This document shows positions 28,990 to 36,998 of a stretch of DNA of 64,000 nucleotides, piece after piece. The notes beneath the pieces are model-generated. The model had not been told where the DNA came from and searched no databases. It worked only from the letters and a program-made list of their open reading frames with translations. How positions within the stretch are numbered: position 1 is the first letter of the stretch; each line of letters begins with the position of its first letter. Source of the stretch: Gammaproteobacteria bacterium (GTDB taxonomy: Bacteria > Pseudomonadota > Gammaproteobacteria > Pseudomonadales > Pseudohongiellaceae); the NCBI GenBank assembly GCA_002730035.1, contig PBYU01000011.1, positions 5,621 through 69,620 of the forward strand. The letters run 5' to 3'. A program made the translations under genes and the position numbers.

Positions 28990-30297
28990 GTGAGCTGTTT
29001 TTATCGAATTGTATTTGCGGTATTCACAATGTTCAGTTCCGTGGTCTTCGCGGCAGAACAAAATCAGCAAACCTTGCTGATCCACGCTGGAAATCTTCTA
29101 GCCGTTCCCGGCGAGGCACCTGTACAGCGGCAATCCATTATCGTGCGTGGCAATCTTATCGATTCAGTAGTGGACGGATATGTCGATCCGGCATCCCTGG
29201 GTGGAGAGGTTCAGCTCGTCGATTTATCTGACAAGTTTGTGCTGCCAGGCCTTATCGATGCGCATGTACACCTGCTGAGTGAGATCACGCCGGAAGGGCG
29301 CAACGATGCCCTGTACATTACTACTTCGATGGAAGCCATGCGTGGCGTTTACTATGCCGGGATAACACTCGATGCCGGATTCACCACGGTGCGGGATCTC
29401 GGCGGAGACCCGGAAGCTATCTATGCGCTGCGCGATGCGATTAACCAGGGCTTGATTGACGGTCCGACGATTTTGGCGGCGGGCAGTGCGCTGGCCGCGA
29501 CCGGAGGTCATGGAGATGTCGATGGCTATAAACCTGAACTACTCGAGCTTTGGACACCAGAGACCATCTGTGATGGAGCTGTCGAATGTCGGGCTGTCAC
29601 CCGGCAGACAATTAAGTTTGGTGCCGACTGGATCAAAATTACTGCCACCGGTGGAGTACTGTCGGATACTTCAACCGGTTTAGGTCAGCAGATGACCGAT
29701 GACGAACTGCAGGAGATCGTCGCGACAGCTCACAACCTGGGAATAAAGGTTGCGGCTCACGCGCACGGTGCGGATGGAATCAATGCTGCCCTGCGGGCAG
29801 GCGTGGATAGTATCGATCATGGGACTTATCTCGACGATGAATCGATCGAGTTATTCAAGCGAACCGGTGCCTATCTGGTGCCTACCCTGATGCCAGGTGT
29901 CAAGTTACCAGAATCCATGGAAGGTAATCCGTTTTTTACCGACGACATAAAAGAGAAGGCCTATGCCGCCGGTGCTGCCGCGGCAGGAAATATTGGCCGC
30001 GCCTACCAGGCGGGGGTCAACATAGCCTTCGGAACTGATTCGGCTGTGACACCACATGGCCTGAATGGCGAGGAATTCGCACTTATGGTGCAAGTGGGAT
30101 TCTCAGAGATGGACGCCATCTATGCAGCTACCATTGGTGCCTCAACGCTGCTCTCTAAATACGAACAAATTGGCAGTATCGAAGGGGGTAAACTGGCGGA
30201 CATCATAGCTACCGACAACAGTCCTCTAAGCGACATAACTGAATTGGAAAATGTCACTACGGTGATCAAGGGCGGCAAACTGATCAAGTCCTTATAA
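28990..30297 (+). CDS. Exported amidohydrolase (imidazolonepropionase/prolidase-like)
   Basis: A 435-residue TIM-barrel metal hydrolase with GTG start at 28990 (AAAGGAG upstream) and signal peptide MSCFYRIVFAVFTMFSSVVFA. Metal ligands: DAHVHL (His92, His94), a probable bridging Lys in WIKITATGG, VAAHAHGADG, SIDHGTYLDD and FGTDSAVTPHG. This set fits the amidohydrolase superfamily group that includes Xaa-Pro dipeptidases and ochratoxinase-like enzymes. Substrate is unknown; export points to extracellular peptides or amides. It lies in an operon with the cyclase and nitrilase genes. Confidence 0.9.
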   Translation: MSCFYRIVFAVFTMFSSVVFAAEQNQQTLLIHAGNLLAVPGEAPVQRQSIIVRGNLIDSVVDGYVDPASLGGEVQLVDLSDKFVLPGLIDAHVHLLSEITPEGRNDALYITTSMEAMRGVYYAGITLDAGFTTVRDLGGDPEAIYALRDAINQGLIDGPTILAAGSALAATGGHGDVDGYKPELLELWTPETICDGAVECRAVTRQTIKFGADWIKITATGGVLSDTSTGLGQQMTDDELQEIVATAHNLGIKVAAHAHGADGINAALRAGVDSIDHGTYLDDESIELFKRTGAYLVPTLMPGVKLPESMEGNPFFTDDIKEKAYAAGAAAAGNIGRAYQAGVNIAFGTDSAVTPHGLNGEEFALMVQVGFSEMDAIYAATIGASTLLSKYEQIGSIEGGKLADIIATDNSPLSDITELENVTTVIKGGKLIKSL

Positions 30298-30331
30298 TCA
30301 CCGCCAACAATAGACAACGAGAGAAGCAGAG

Positions 30332-31174
30332 ATGACCAGCAGGGTAGCCGCGATTCAGATGGTCAGTAGTGCGGATGTCGATGAGAATCTGACCGTAGCC
30401 GGCCGGCTCATCACCGCAGCAGCCGGACAGGGAGCTGAACTGGTTTTACTGCCCGAGGTTTTCGCAGTCCTCGAAGGCGGCCCCATGCGCCAGTACGGAG
30501 AAGTCGAGGGTTCGGGAAAGATACAGGATTTCTTGTCAGAACAAGCCCTCTGTAACAAGCTCATGGTTGTCGGGGGCACCATACCACTGATTTCCCGCCC
30601 GGCAGGAACTACCACGGACAATCCGGACATAATCGAAGACGAGCGGGTTCGGCCTGCCTGCCTGGTATTCGACGCCGCAGGGAAACAGATTGCCCGCTAT
30701 GACAAGATGCATCTGTTTGATGTGACGGTAGATGACAGGCAGGCGAAGTACTCAGAATCCCGCAGCTTTGAAGCCGGAACCGAAGTCGTCTGCCTGGATA
30801 CGGCCCTGGGTGTTCTCGGGCTGACCGTCTGCTATGACCTGCGTTTTCCTGAGCTGTATCGGGAACTCTTCCGGCGCGGAGCTGAGATTGTGACGGTACC
30901 GGCAGCCTTCACAGTGGTAACGGGAGCTGCCCACTGGGAGAGCCTGCTGCGGGCACGGGCTATCGAGAACCAGTGCTACCTCATCGCCGCCGGACAGGGC
31001 GGCAGGCACAACGAAAAACGGCAGACCTGGGGTCATTCTATGATCATAAGCCCGTGGGGATCGATATTGTCTCAAGTCGATGAAGGTGAGGGAATTGCTC
31101 TTGCCGAGATAGATATGGATTACCTGAAGGAAATCAGAATCCGTATGCCCATACGCGAACAGCAAAAGCTGTAG
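30332..31174 (+). CDS. Nitrilase-superfamily amidase (Nit1/Nit2-like)
   Basis: A 280-residue cytoplasmic carbon-nitrogen hydrolase with the full Glu-Lys-Cys triad: Glu42 (LLPEVF), Lys125 (YDKMHLFD) and Cys167 (LTVCYDLRFPELYR). The DLRFPELYRELF stretch is typical of the Nit1 branch, whose members include deaminated-glutathione amidase; omega-amidase is an alternative. In Pseudomonas-type genomes this gene lies between yhdP and tldD. Here about 5.1 kb of other genes separates it from yhdP and tldD is missing. It starts 34 bases after the amidohydrolase gene. Confidence 0.92.
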   Translation: MTSRVAAIQMVSSADVDENLTVAGRLITAAAGQGAELVLLPEVFAVLEGGPMRQYGEVEGSGKIQDFLSEQALCNKLMVVGGTIPLISRPAGTTTDNPDIIEDERVRPACLVFDAAGKQIARYDKMHLFDVTVDDRQAKYSESRSFEAGTEVVCLDTALGVLGLTVCYDLRFPELYRELFRRGAEIVTVPAAFTVVTGAAHWESLLRARAIENQCYLIAAGQGGRHNEKRQTWGHSMIISPWGSILSQVDEGEGIALAEIDMDYLKEIRIRMPIREQQKL

Positions 31175-31212
31175 ATGGCCCATCTGCTTGCTCGATTTGA
31201 GCCATATCATTT

Positions 31213-31983
31213 ATGATGCCTCGTCCTCTAACCAGTAGTCGGTATCTCACCATTAATAAGAGTCTCCTGAGTAATCTCATCGCCGCAGGCCTGCTGGTGC
31301 TAGGCGTATTCATAGACAGTCCTTATCAGGATTATGTGCTGAATACCGGCCTGTTTGCGCTCTCCGGGGGCATCACCAACTGGTTAGCAGTACACATGCT
31401 GTTCGAACCGGTGCCGTTTCTCTACGGTTCCGGGGTAATTCCTTTGCGCTTTGAGGAATTCAAGCTTGGTATCAGGAAACTGATAATGGATCAATTCTTT
31501 AATCATGCTGACCTGGACGTGTTTTTTCACAGCACCTCAGAGACTTCTGATAAGCTGAGTGCTTCCCTAAAACAGGCCATCGATGGCCTGGACCTGGATG
31601 AAGCTTTTGAATCCTTGCTGGATATCATCATGGCATCTTCCTTCAGCAGCATGCTGGGTATGCTCGGAGGGCGGGATGCTCTCAATCCCCTAAAGTCGCC
31701 CTTCGTGGAGAAGATGCGCGAGTTTATTAAGGACCAGTTTGCCGACTCTGGATTCCAGGAGCAGATTCAGGCCGCACTAAAGACGGCACTGGATGACGAG
31801 GCGATCCACGCCAGACTGGAAAGCCTGATCGACGAGCGCCTTAAGCAGATGACTCCCCAGATGGTGAAGGAGATAATCCAGGAAATGATCCGCAAGCACC
31901 TCGGCTGGTTGGTGGTATGGGGCTGTGCATTCGGGGGCCTGATTGGCCTGATCGTCGCTGTAGTGAGCGATTTACAGAGCTGA
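31213..31983 (+). CDS. DUF445-family membrane protein
   Basis: A 256-residue protein with hydrophobic segments near residues 20-36 and 42-60, a long hydrophilic helical middle and a C-terminal membrane segment (WLVVWGCAFGGLIGLIVAVV). The GGITNWLAVHMLFEPVPF motif and the GVIPLRFEEFKLGIRKLI stretch mark the DUF445 family (YheB/YtwI-like). Function is unknown. It begins 38 bases after the nitrilase gene and may be read from the same message. Confidence 0.85.
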   Translation: MMPRPLTSSRYLTINKSLLSNLIAAGLLVLGVFIDSPYQDYVLNTGLFALSGGITNWLAVHMLFEPVPFLYGSGVIPLRFEEFKLGIRKLIMDQFFNHADLDVFFHSTSETSDKLSASLKQAIDGLDLDEAFESLLDIIMASSFSSMLGMLGGRDALNPLKSPFVEKMREFIKDQFADSGFQEQIQAALKTALDDEAIHARLESLIDERLKQMTPQMVKEIIQEMIRKHLGWLVVWGCAFGGLIGLIVAVVSDLQS

Positions 31984-32038
31984 TATTGCCATATATTGGC
32001 CATTTTTTGATCAAATACACCTAGGAACCCACCTTATT

Positions 32039-32053
32039 AATGGAATTTCCATT
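32039..32053. promoter_or_regulatory. 7+1+7 dyad upstream of tetR, candidate operator
   Basis: AATGGAA-T-TTCCATT is perfectly symmetric, the size of TetR-family operators. It lies 157 bases upstream of the tetR start, before the terminator at 32142. Assignment is by symmetry and proximity only. Confidence 0.35.
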
Positions 32054-32141
32054 CAATTAACAAAAATATTCGGTTCAGTGGATGTAAATCCAAAATGACT
32101 GTAATACAATAGCGCGCGTTCAAAAATGGGGGTCAAAAATC

Positions 32142-32165
32142 CACTGCCTGGCAGTGTTTTTTTTT
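32142..32165 (+). terminator. Rho-independent terminator after the DUF445 gene
   Basis: The 6-bp stem CACTGC/GCAGTG with loop CTG is followed at once by nine T. It lies about 160 bases after the DUF445 stop and just before the tetR promoter. A TACAAT box at 32105-32110 would also allow a very short transcript ending here. Confidence 0.75.
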
Positions 32166-32179
32166 GGATTTTCTGAATT

Positions 32180-32185
32180 TATAAT
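32180..32185 (+). promoter_or_regulatory. Perfect TATAAT -10 box for tetR
   Basis: TATAAT lies 25 bases before the tetR ATG; the -35 position falls in the T-run of the terminator (TTTTTT), which is weak. It suggests a tetR promoter separate from upstream genes. Confidence 0.45.
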
Positions 32186-32210
32186 CTTTAACAGAATTGA
32201 GTAAGTAAAT

Positions 32211-32798
32211 ATGGCACGACCAGTCGAATTCGATGAGAACAAAGTTTTAACCAGCGCAATGGAGCAGTTCTGGCGGGAAGGATACGAAGCAAGTTCGGTC
32301 CAGAAGCTTTTAGATTGCACTGGAATCAATAGAGGCACTCTCTATAACTCGTTTGGTGATAAGAACACATTTTTCAAATCGTGTGTAGATCAATACAACA
32401 GGCTTGTAGGGAAACAAATCGCCAATTCTTTAAAAAATGAGAAATTGCATGCATGGGATGCAATTACAGCCTACTTCGATGAGGCAGTAATCAATGTTTC
32501 CAACAAACACCGTAGTATGGGTTGCCTGTTGGTAAATTCATTGTGCGAAAGCATAAACTACGACAGAGACATGAAGAAAGTGGTAAGAGCTTCGCTGGCA
32601 AGCATTCGCAAAGCGCTGGTTTTACGACTGAAGGAAGCTCAGAAGAAAGGCAAACTGAAGAAAGGCATAAGTGTCGAGTTTGCTGCCGACGTGCTGATGA
32701 ACTGCTTGCACGGTGTGCGGGTAAATTCTCGCGACGGCAAGAATAGCAAACAGCTGAGTGAATTGATCAGACACACAGTCGCATCACTGAAAAAGTAG
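32211..32798 (+). CDS. TetR/AcrR-family transcriptional regulator
   Basis: A 195-residue regulator. The N-terminal helix-turn-helix is clear: AMEQFWREGYEASSVQKLL, then GINRGTLYNSFGDKNTFF (about residues 14-55). The C-terminal ligand/dimer domain ends in a basic Lys-rich stretch, with a Cys in MGCLLVNSLCES. Codon use is AT-richer than in neighbouring genes. It is flanked by terminators (32142-32165, 32853-32876), so it is monocistronic. Its target is not evident; a dyad at 32039-32053 may be an autoregulatory site. Confidence 0.92.
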   Translation: MARPVEFDENKVLTSAMEQFWREGYEASSVQKLLDCTGINRGTLYNSFGDKNTFFKSCVDQYNRLVGKQIANSLKNEKLHAWDAITAYFDEAVINVSNKHRSMGCLLVNSLCESINYDRDMKKVVRASLASIRKALVLRLKEAQKKGKLKKGISVEFAADVLMNCLHGVRVNSRDGKNSKQLSELIRHTVASLKK

Positions 32799-32852
32799 TC
32801 AAATTCCACAGTTATAGTGGGAGTTGAATGATAAAACTCCACCCGGCAAAGA

Positions 32853-32876
32853 CAGGGGAGGTTTCGGCCTCCCTTG
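32853..32876 (+). terminator. Rho-independent terminator after tetR
   Basis: A 9-bp stem (32853-32861 with 32868-32876, one G-T pair) with hexaloop TTTCGG, followed by a T-rich TTATTTGTTTG. It ends the tetR transcript. Confidence 0.75.
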
Positions 32877-33029
32877 TTATTTGTTTGTCGGAACAAGGTG
32901 TTAGCCCAGCTGGTTGCTTCTGACGCAATCGCTGATATACTCTGGCTTCGATTCAGTTTTTACGCACTTTAGAGTGTTACTTTTTGCGCATTTGCAAGTG
33001 CAAAAAAAGCAACGATAGAAGGTACGACG

Positions 33030-33449
33030 ATGAAAAAGATTGCAGGTCGAAGATCAGCAGATGACGCCAAGATCGATTTAACACCGATGCTTGATGTGGT
33101 GTTTATCTTGTTAATTTTCTTCGTTGTTACTGCTACGTTTCTTTCAGAAACTGCCATTAGTGCAGCCAGTAGCGATAACAATGAAAACGAGCAGCCGCCT
33201 GAAGATGACGATAAGAAGAATATTCTTTTCGAGATTGGACCGAACAACGAAGTTATTTTGAATGGCAACCCCCGTCCCGTAATTGCCACTCAGATTCGAG
33301 CCAATATCGACCAGCTTAAGGCAGAAAACCCGGCTGCTTCGGTCATTATCCAACCGAACCCTGAATCTGATGTTTCGACCCTGGTTATGATCATGGATGC
33401 CGCCCGCCAGGCTGGCATGGCGAGTATCTCGATAGTCGAACCAAACTAG
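33030..33449 (+). CDS. ExbD/TolR-family biopolymer transport protein
   Basis: A 139-residue protein with one N-terminal membrane helix (about 22-40) and a periplasmic domain. The motif KIDLTPMLDVVFILLIFFVV includes the conserved membrane Asp22, which carries protons in ExbD/TolR. The periplasmic part has an acidic linker (ENEQPPEDDDKK) and an ExbD-like C-terminal fold. ExbD normally works with ExbB, but no exbB, tolQ or tonB gene is nearby. It is monocistronic, with a strong terminator at 33474-33501. It could be a second ExbD serving a distant ExbB complex. Confidence 0.9.
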   Translation: MKKIAGRRSADDAKIDLTPMLDVVFILLIFFVVTATFLSETAISAASSDNNENEQPPEDDDKKNILFEIGPNNEVILNGNPRPVIATQIRANIDQLKAENPAASVIIQPNPESDVSTLVMIMDAARQAGMASISIVEPN

Positions 33450-33473
33450 CCGTACAAACTGACGCAGTAGTAG

Positions 33474-33501
33474 AAACGCATCATCGAAAGATGGTGCGTT
33501 T
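33474..33501 (+). terminator. Strong terminator with GAAA tetraloop after exbD
   Basis: A 12-bp stem (33474-33485 with 33490-33501, one T-G pair) closed by GAAA, with T-run GTTTTTC at its 3' end. It ends the exbD transcript just before the aldolase/SDR gene. Confidence 0.85.
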
Positions 33502-33531
33502 TTCATTTCAGGTCAAGAAAGAACTACGACA

Positions 33532-35514
33532 ATGAAAAACAGATGGGATCAGGCCACAGCGGAACTCTTTGCAGCCGGCACTGAATTGGGCCTGCGGGTC
33601 TATACGTCTAATCTTCTGGGGCAGGACCCGGACCTGGTGCTGCACGGGGGTGGTAACACGTCGGTAAAGACGACCCGGCAGTCCGTGTTTGGTGAGCCGA
33701 AGCCCGTGCTGTTTGTGAAAGGGTCCGGTTGGGACCTGCGCACCATAGAGGCAGCCGGATTTCCAGGTGTGCGAATGGATTACCTGCTAAAGCTCGGGCA
33801 GTTGCAAAGTCTGAGTGACAGCGAAATGATGCGGCAGTTGAGACTGGCATTGCTCGATCCCAGTGCCCCGACACCCTCCGTGGAAGCCATACTGCATGCG
33901 CTTATTCCTCATAAATACGTAGACCACAGTCACGCCGATGCAGTCGTGACTATCAGCAATTCTCCAGACGGAGAGGTTCTATTAAACGAAATCTACGGCG
34001 ACGACGTGTTGATCCTGCCCTACGTCATGCCTGGTTTTGTCCTGGCCAGGCAGGTCGCCGAAGCAACTCAATCTCTGGACTGGTCGACAATCAAAGGTAT
34101 AGTACTGCTGCACCACGGACTATTCACCTTCGATGATGATGCCAAAGTCAGTTACGACAATATGATTGACCTGGTAACCCGGGCCGAAGACTTCCTGTCC
34201 AGGTCAGCCAATGCTGCGCCACCCGCCGGCGCCAACAATCGGCTCGTTCGAGTGGATGCTTTGCAACTCAGCTCCCTGCGACAGGCGGCCGGCAAGCTGT
34301 TTGAGGGGCCGGTTCTGCTGCAGCTCGATACCTCCGAAGCGGCGGCAGGCTTTGCCAGCTTGCCAAATTGCGGAGATCTGGCGACGCGGGGGCCACTCAC
34401 CCCCGACCATACCATTCATGCCAAGGCTTTCGCCGCGGTGCTCGGTGAATATCCGCTGGCAGGGCTGCGGGAATTCAAACAGAGTTACCAGGACTACTTT
34501 GCTACACACGCGCTGCCGCAACACAGCTGCCTGGATCACATGCCGCGCTATGCTGTCTGGGAGAACCGGGGTGTGTTGTACCTGGCGGCCAACCGCAAAC
34601 GCCTGGATATCGTGCGGGACATCACCCGTCACACCCTGGCAGCGATTCAAAACGGTGAGGCACTGGGCGGATGGACAGCCCTGCCGCGCCAGGACCTGTT
34701 TGCTGTGGAGTACTGGGAACTGGAACAGGCCAAACTTAAATCCGCCGCTGTCAGAGTAGAATTTGAAGGCAAAGTGGCACTGGTTACAGGCGCTGCGTCG
34801 GGAATCGGCAGGGCTTGCGTGGAAGAATTCATGGCACGGGGTGCCGTAGTGATCGCCTTGGATATCGCGCCGGCTTTCGAGACATCGTTCAGCAACTCAT
34901 CTGTCCTGGCGCTGCACTGTGATGTGACCGATAGTGAGGCTATCGCGGCAGCGGTGTTGCAGGGAGTAAGCAGCTTTGGTGGCATCGATATGCTGGTGAG
35001 CAATGCGGGAGTCTTTACCGAGAGCCAGACTATCGAATCCATGTCAGACGACAATTGGGATCGGTCCATGGCACTCAATCTGAGTTCTCACATGAAAGTC
35101 ATGCGTGCTTGCCTGCCCATTCAGAAAAATGGTTTCGATCCATCTGTGGTGATTGTCGCCTCCAAGAATGTGCCCGCACCGGGCCCTGGAGCCGCCGCGT
35201 ATTCCGCCGCCAAGGCAGGGCTGACTCAGATGGCGAGAGTCGCCGCACTGGAGCTCGGAGAGAGTGGTATTAGGGTAAATACAGTGCATCCGAATGCGGT
35301 GTATGACACGGCACTATGGACCGATGAAGTACTTGCCCGGCGTGCTGCGCACTACGGGTTGAGTGTTGATGAATACAAAACGGCCAACGTGCTGCAGCAG
35401 GAAGTTTCTTCTGCCGATGTCGCGACGGCCATTGCGTTGCTGGCTGGAACTTCATTCTCCAAGACCACCGGAGCACAGCTTCCCGTAGATTCTGGTAATG
35501 AGCGAGTCATTTAG
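33532..35514 (+). CDS. Class II aldolase fused to short-chain dehydrogenase
   Basis: A 660-residue bifunctional enzyme. The N-terminal class II (zinc) sugar-phosphate aldolase has HGGGNTSVKT (38-47), metal ligands His132/His134 (YVDHSHADA) and HHGLFTF (194-200). The C-terminal half (from about 408) is an SDR with TGAASGIG (about 418-425), a NAG motif in MLVSNAG and YSAAK (Tyr557, Lys561). Similar fusions are annotated as rhamnulose-1-phosphate aldolase/lactaldehyde dehydrogenase. Here mtnA follows with no spacer, so the substrate is more likely methylthioribulose-1-phosphate or deoxyribulose-1-phosphate: cleavage to DHAP and an aldehyde, which the SDR domain then reduces or oxidises. That role is inference. 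Confidence 0.9.
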   Translation: MKNRWDQATAELFAAGTELGLRVYTSNLLGQDPDLVLHGGGNTSVKTTRQSVFGEPKPVLFVKGSGWDLRTIEAAGFPGVRMDYLLKLGQLQSLSDSEMMRQLRLALLDPSAPTPSVEAILHALIPHKYVDHSHADAVVTISNSPDGEVLLNEIYGDDVLILPYVMPGFVLARQVAEATQSLDWSTIKGIVLLHHGLFTFDDDAKVSYDNMIDLVTRAEDFLSRSANAAPPAGANNRLVRVDALQLSSLRQAAGKLFEGPVLLQLDTSEAAAGFASLPNCGDLATRGPLTPDHTIHAKAFAAVLGEYPLAGLREFKQSYQDYFATHALPQHSCLDHMPRYAVWENRGVLYLAANRKRLDIVRDITRHTLAAIQNGEALGGWTALPRQDLFAVEYWELEQAKLKSAAVRVEFEGKVALVTGAASGIGRACVEEFMARGAVVIALDIAPAFETSFSNSSVLALHCDVTDSEAIAAAVLQGVSSFGGIDMLVSNAGVFTESQTIESMSDDNWDRSMALNLSSHMKVMRACLPIQKNGFDPSVVIVASKNVPAPGPGAAAYSAAKAGLTQMARVAALELGESGIRVNTVHPNAVYDTALWTDEVLARRAAHYGLSVDEYKTANVLQQEVSSADVATAIALLAGTSFSKTTGAQLPVDSGNERVI

Positions 35515-36594
35515 TTGATTATTGACGGCAAACATTTACAGAGTATCTGGTATGAACGGTCAATCGATACGGTCTGCATCATCGATCAAACCCGGCTTCC
35601 TCACGAATTCGAAATCATCAGCCTGGACAGTCTTGAGGATGCCTGTGATGCGATTACCACTATGCAGGTACGCGGTGCTCCACTAATCGGAGTAACGGCT
35701 GCTTACGGTGTCTATCTCGCGCTGCGGGAAGATCCTCAGCTAATCGACAGTGCCATAAGAAGCTTGTTGGCGACACGCCCGACCGCGGTCAACCTGCAAT
35801 GGGCACTACAACGGGCGGAAAAAGCGGTGCTTGGCTTACCGGCTGAGCAGCGCGCGGCGATGGCACTGCAAATGGCTCAGCTCATCGAGAAAGAAGACAT
35901 CGCGGTCTGTGAAGCCATCGGTGAGCACGGTGTCGGGATATTGCAGGAGATATGGGAAGACAAGCGAGGGTGTCAAGACAGCTTGAATGTACTTACCCAT
36001 TGCAATGCCGGGGCGCTGGCCACAGTCGATTGGGGCACGGCGCTGTCGGTGGTATACAAAAGCGTTGCCGCAGGAGTGCCAGTACATGTCTGGGTAGATG
36101 AGACCAGGCCGCGTAACCAGGGTGCTGCCCTAACTTGTTGGGAGCTGGGCCAGCAGGGAATTCCCCATACTCTGGTAGTCGACAATGCCGGAGGGCACTT
36201 GATGCAGCAGGGTGATGTGGACCTGTGTCTGGTGGGGAGTGACCGTACCACCCTGGATGGCGATGTCTGTAACAAGGTCGGCACCTATCTCAAGGCGCTG
36301 GCTGCCAGCGATAACGGAGTCCCTTTCTATGTCGCAGTTCCCGTCTCCAGCATCGATTTTTCTGCAAGCCAAGAGGCTATTCCAATCGAAGAACGCAGCG
36401 CTTCTGAGGTTAGTCATGTCAGTGGACTGGACGAGAACAGGCAGCTAAAGCAGGTGAGGGTGGCTCCAGAGAACGTGGCAGTCAGCAATTTCGGATTCGA
36501 TATAACGCCGGCACGCTTAGTAACCGGGATAATCACCGAGCTGGGCGTGTTCGATGCGAACCGGGAATCGCTTGGTAGTATGACTGCCCAATAA
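35515..36594 (+). CDS. mtnA: S-methyl-5-thioribose-1-phosphate isomerase
   Basis: Converts methylthioribose-1-phosphate to methylthioribulose-1-phosphate in methionine or 5'-deoxyadenosine salvage. It has 359 residues and the family blocks MQVRGAPLIGVTAAYG (50-65) and DETRPRNQGA (195-204). Catalytic residues are visible as Cys163 (LTHCNAGALAT) and Asp243 (VGSDRTTLDGDVCNKVGTY). The start is TTG at 35515, directly after the stop of the aldolase/SDR gene, so translation is coupled. No mtnK, mtnB or mtnC is in the window; the neighbouring aldolase suggests the dihydroxyacetone-phosphate shunt variant. Confidence 0.95.
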   Translation: MIIDGKHLQSIWYERSIDTVCIIDQTRLPHEFEIISLDSLEDACDAITTMQVRGAPLIGVTAAYGVYLALREDPQLIDSAIRSLLATRPTAVNLQWALQRAEKAVLGLPAEQRAAMALQMAQLIEKEDIAVCEAIGEHGVGILQEIWEDKRGCQDSLNVLTHCNAGALATVDWGTALSVVYKSVAAGVPVHVWVDETRPRNQGAALTCWELGQQGIPHTLVVDNAGGHLMQQGDVDLCLVGSDRTTLDGDVCNKVGTYLKALAASDNGVPFYVAVPVSSIDFSASQEAIPIEERSASEVSHVSGLDENRQLKQVRVAPENVAVSNFGFDITPARLVTGIITELGVFDANRESLGSMTAQ

Positions 36595-36605
36595 GCGTAT
36601 TCCCC

Positions 36606-36953
36606 CTACCCCATAGTCAGTTCCATCTGCCTGCCACCAAGAATATGCAGGTGGATGTGAAAAATAGTGCGGCGACTGTCCGGGCCGGTATTGATCACAT
36701 AGCGAAATCCGCTTTCCGCCAGGCCCAGCTGTGCGGCTATTTCATTTGCTTTTAGCAGTAAATTACCCAGCAATACCGCGTCTTCTTCCGTGGCGGCCAG
36801 CATGTCGACAACATGTTTCTTGGGAACTACCAGGACATGAACGGGGGCAAGCGGGTTTATATCATGAAAAGCGCAGACCTCATCGTCTTCATAGACCTTG
36901 TTAGAAGGGAGTTCCCCTGCGATAATTTTGCAGAACAGGCAATCGTCAGCCAT
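36606..36953 (-). CDS. HIT-family nucleotide-binding protein (HinT-like)
   Basis: A 115-residue histidine-triad protein. The motif HIHLHILGG (99-107) supplies His99, His101 and His103; the CLFCKIIAGELPSNKVYED N terminus (5-23) is typical of the HINT branch, which hydrolyses nucleoside phosphoramidates and aminoacyl-adenylates. It is full length and convergent with mtnA, only 11 bases between the stops. Confidence 0.95.
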   Translation of the reverse strand: MADDCLFCKIIAGELPSNKVYEDDEVCAFHDINPLAPVHVLVVPKKHVVDMLAATEEDAVLLGNLLLKANEIAAQLGLAESGFRYVINTGPDSRRTIFHIHLHILGGRQMELTMG

Positions 36954-36998
36954 AGGTCACTCCACTATTGTGCTAAAGGCAATCATTCTATAACAGCT

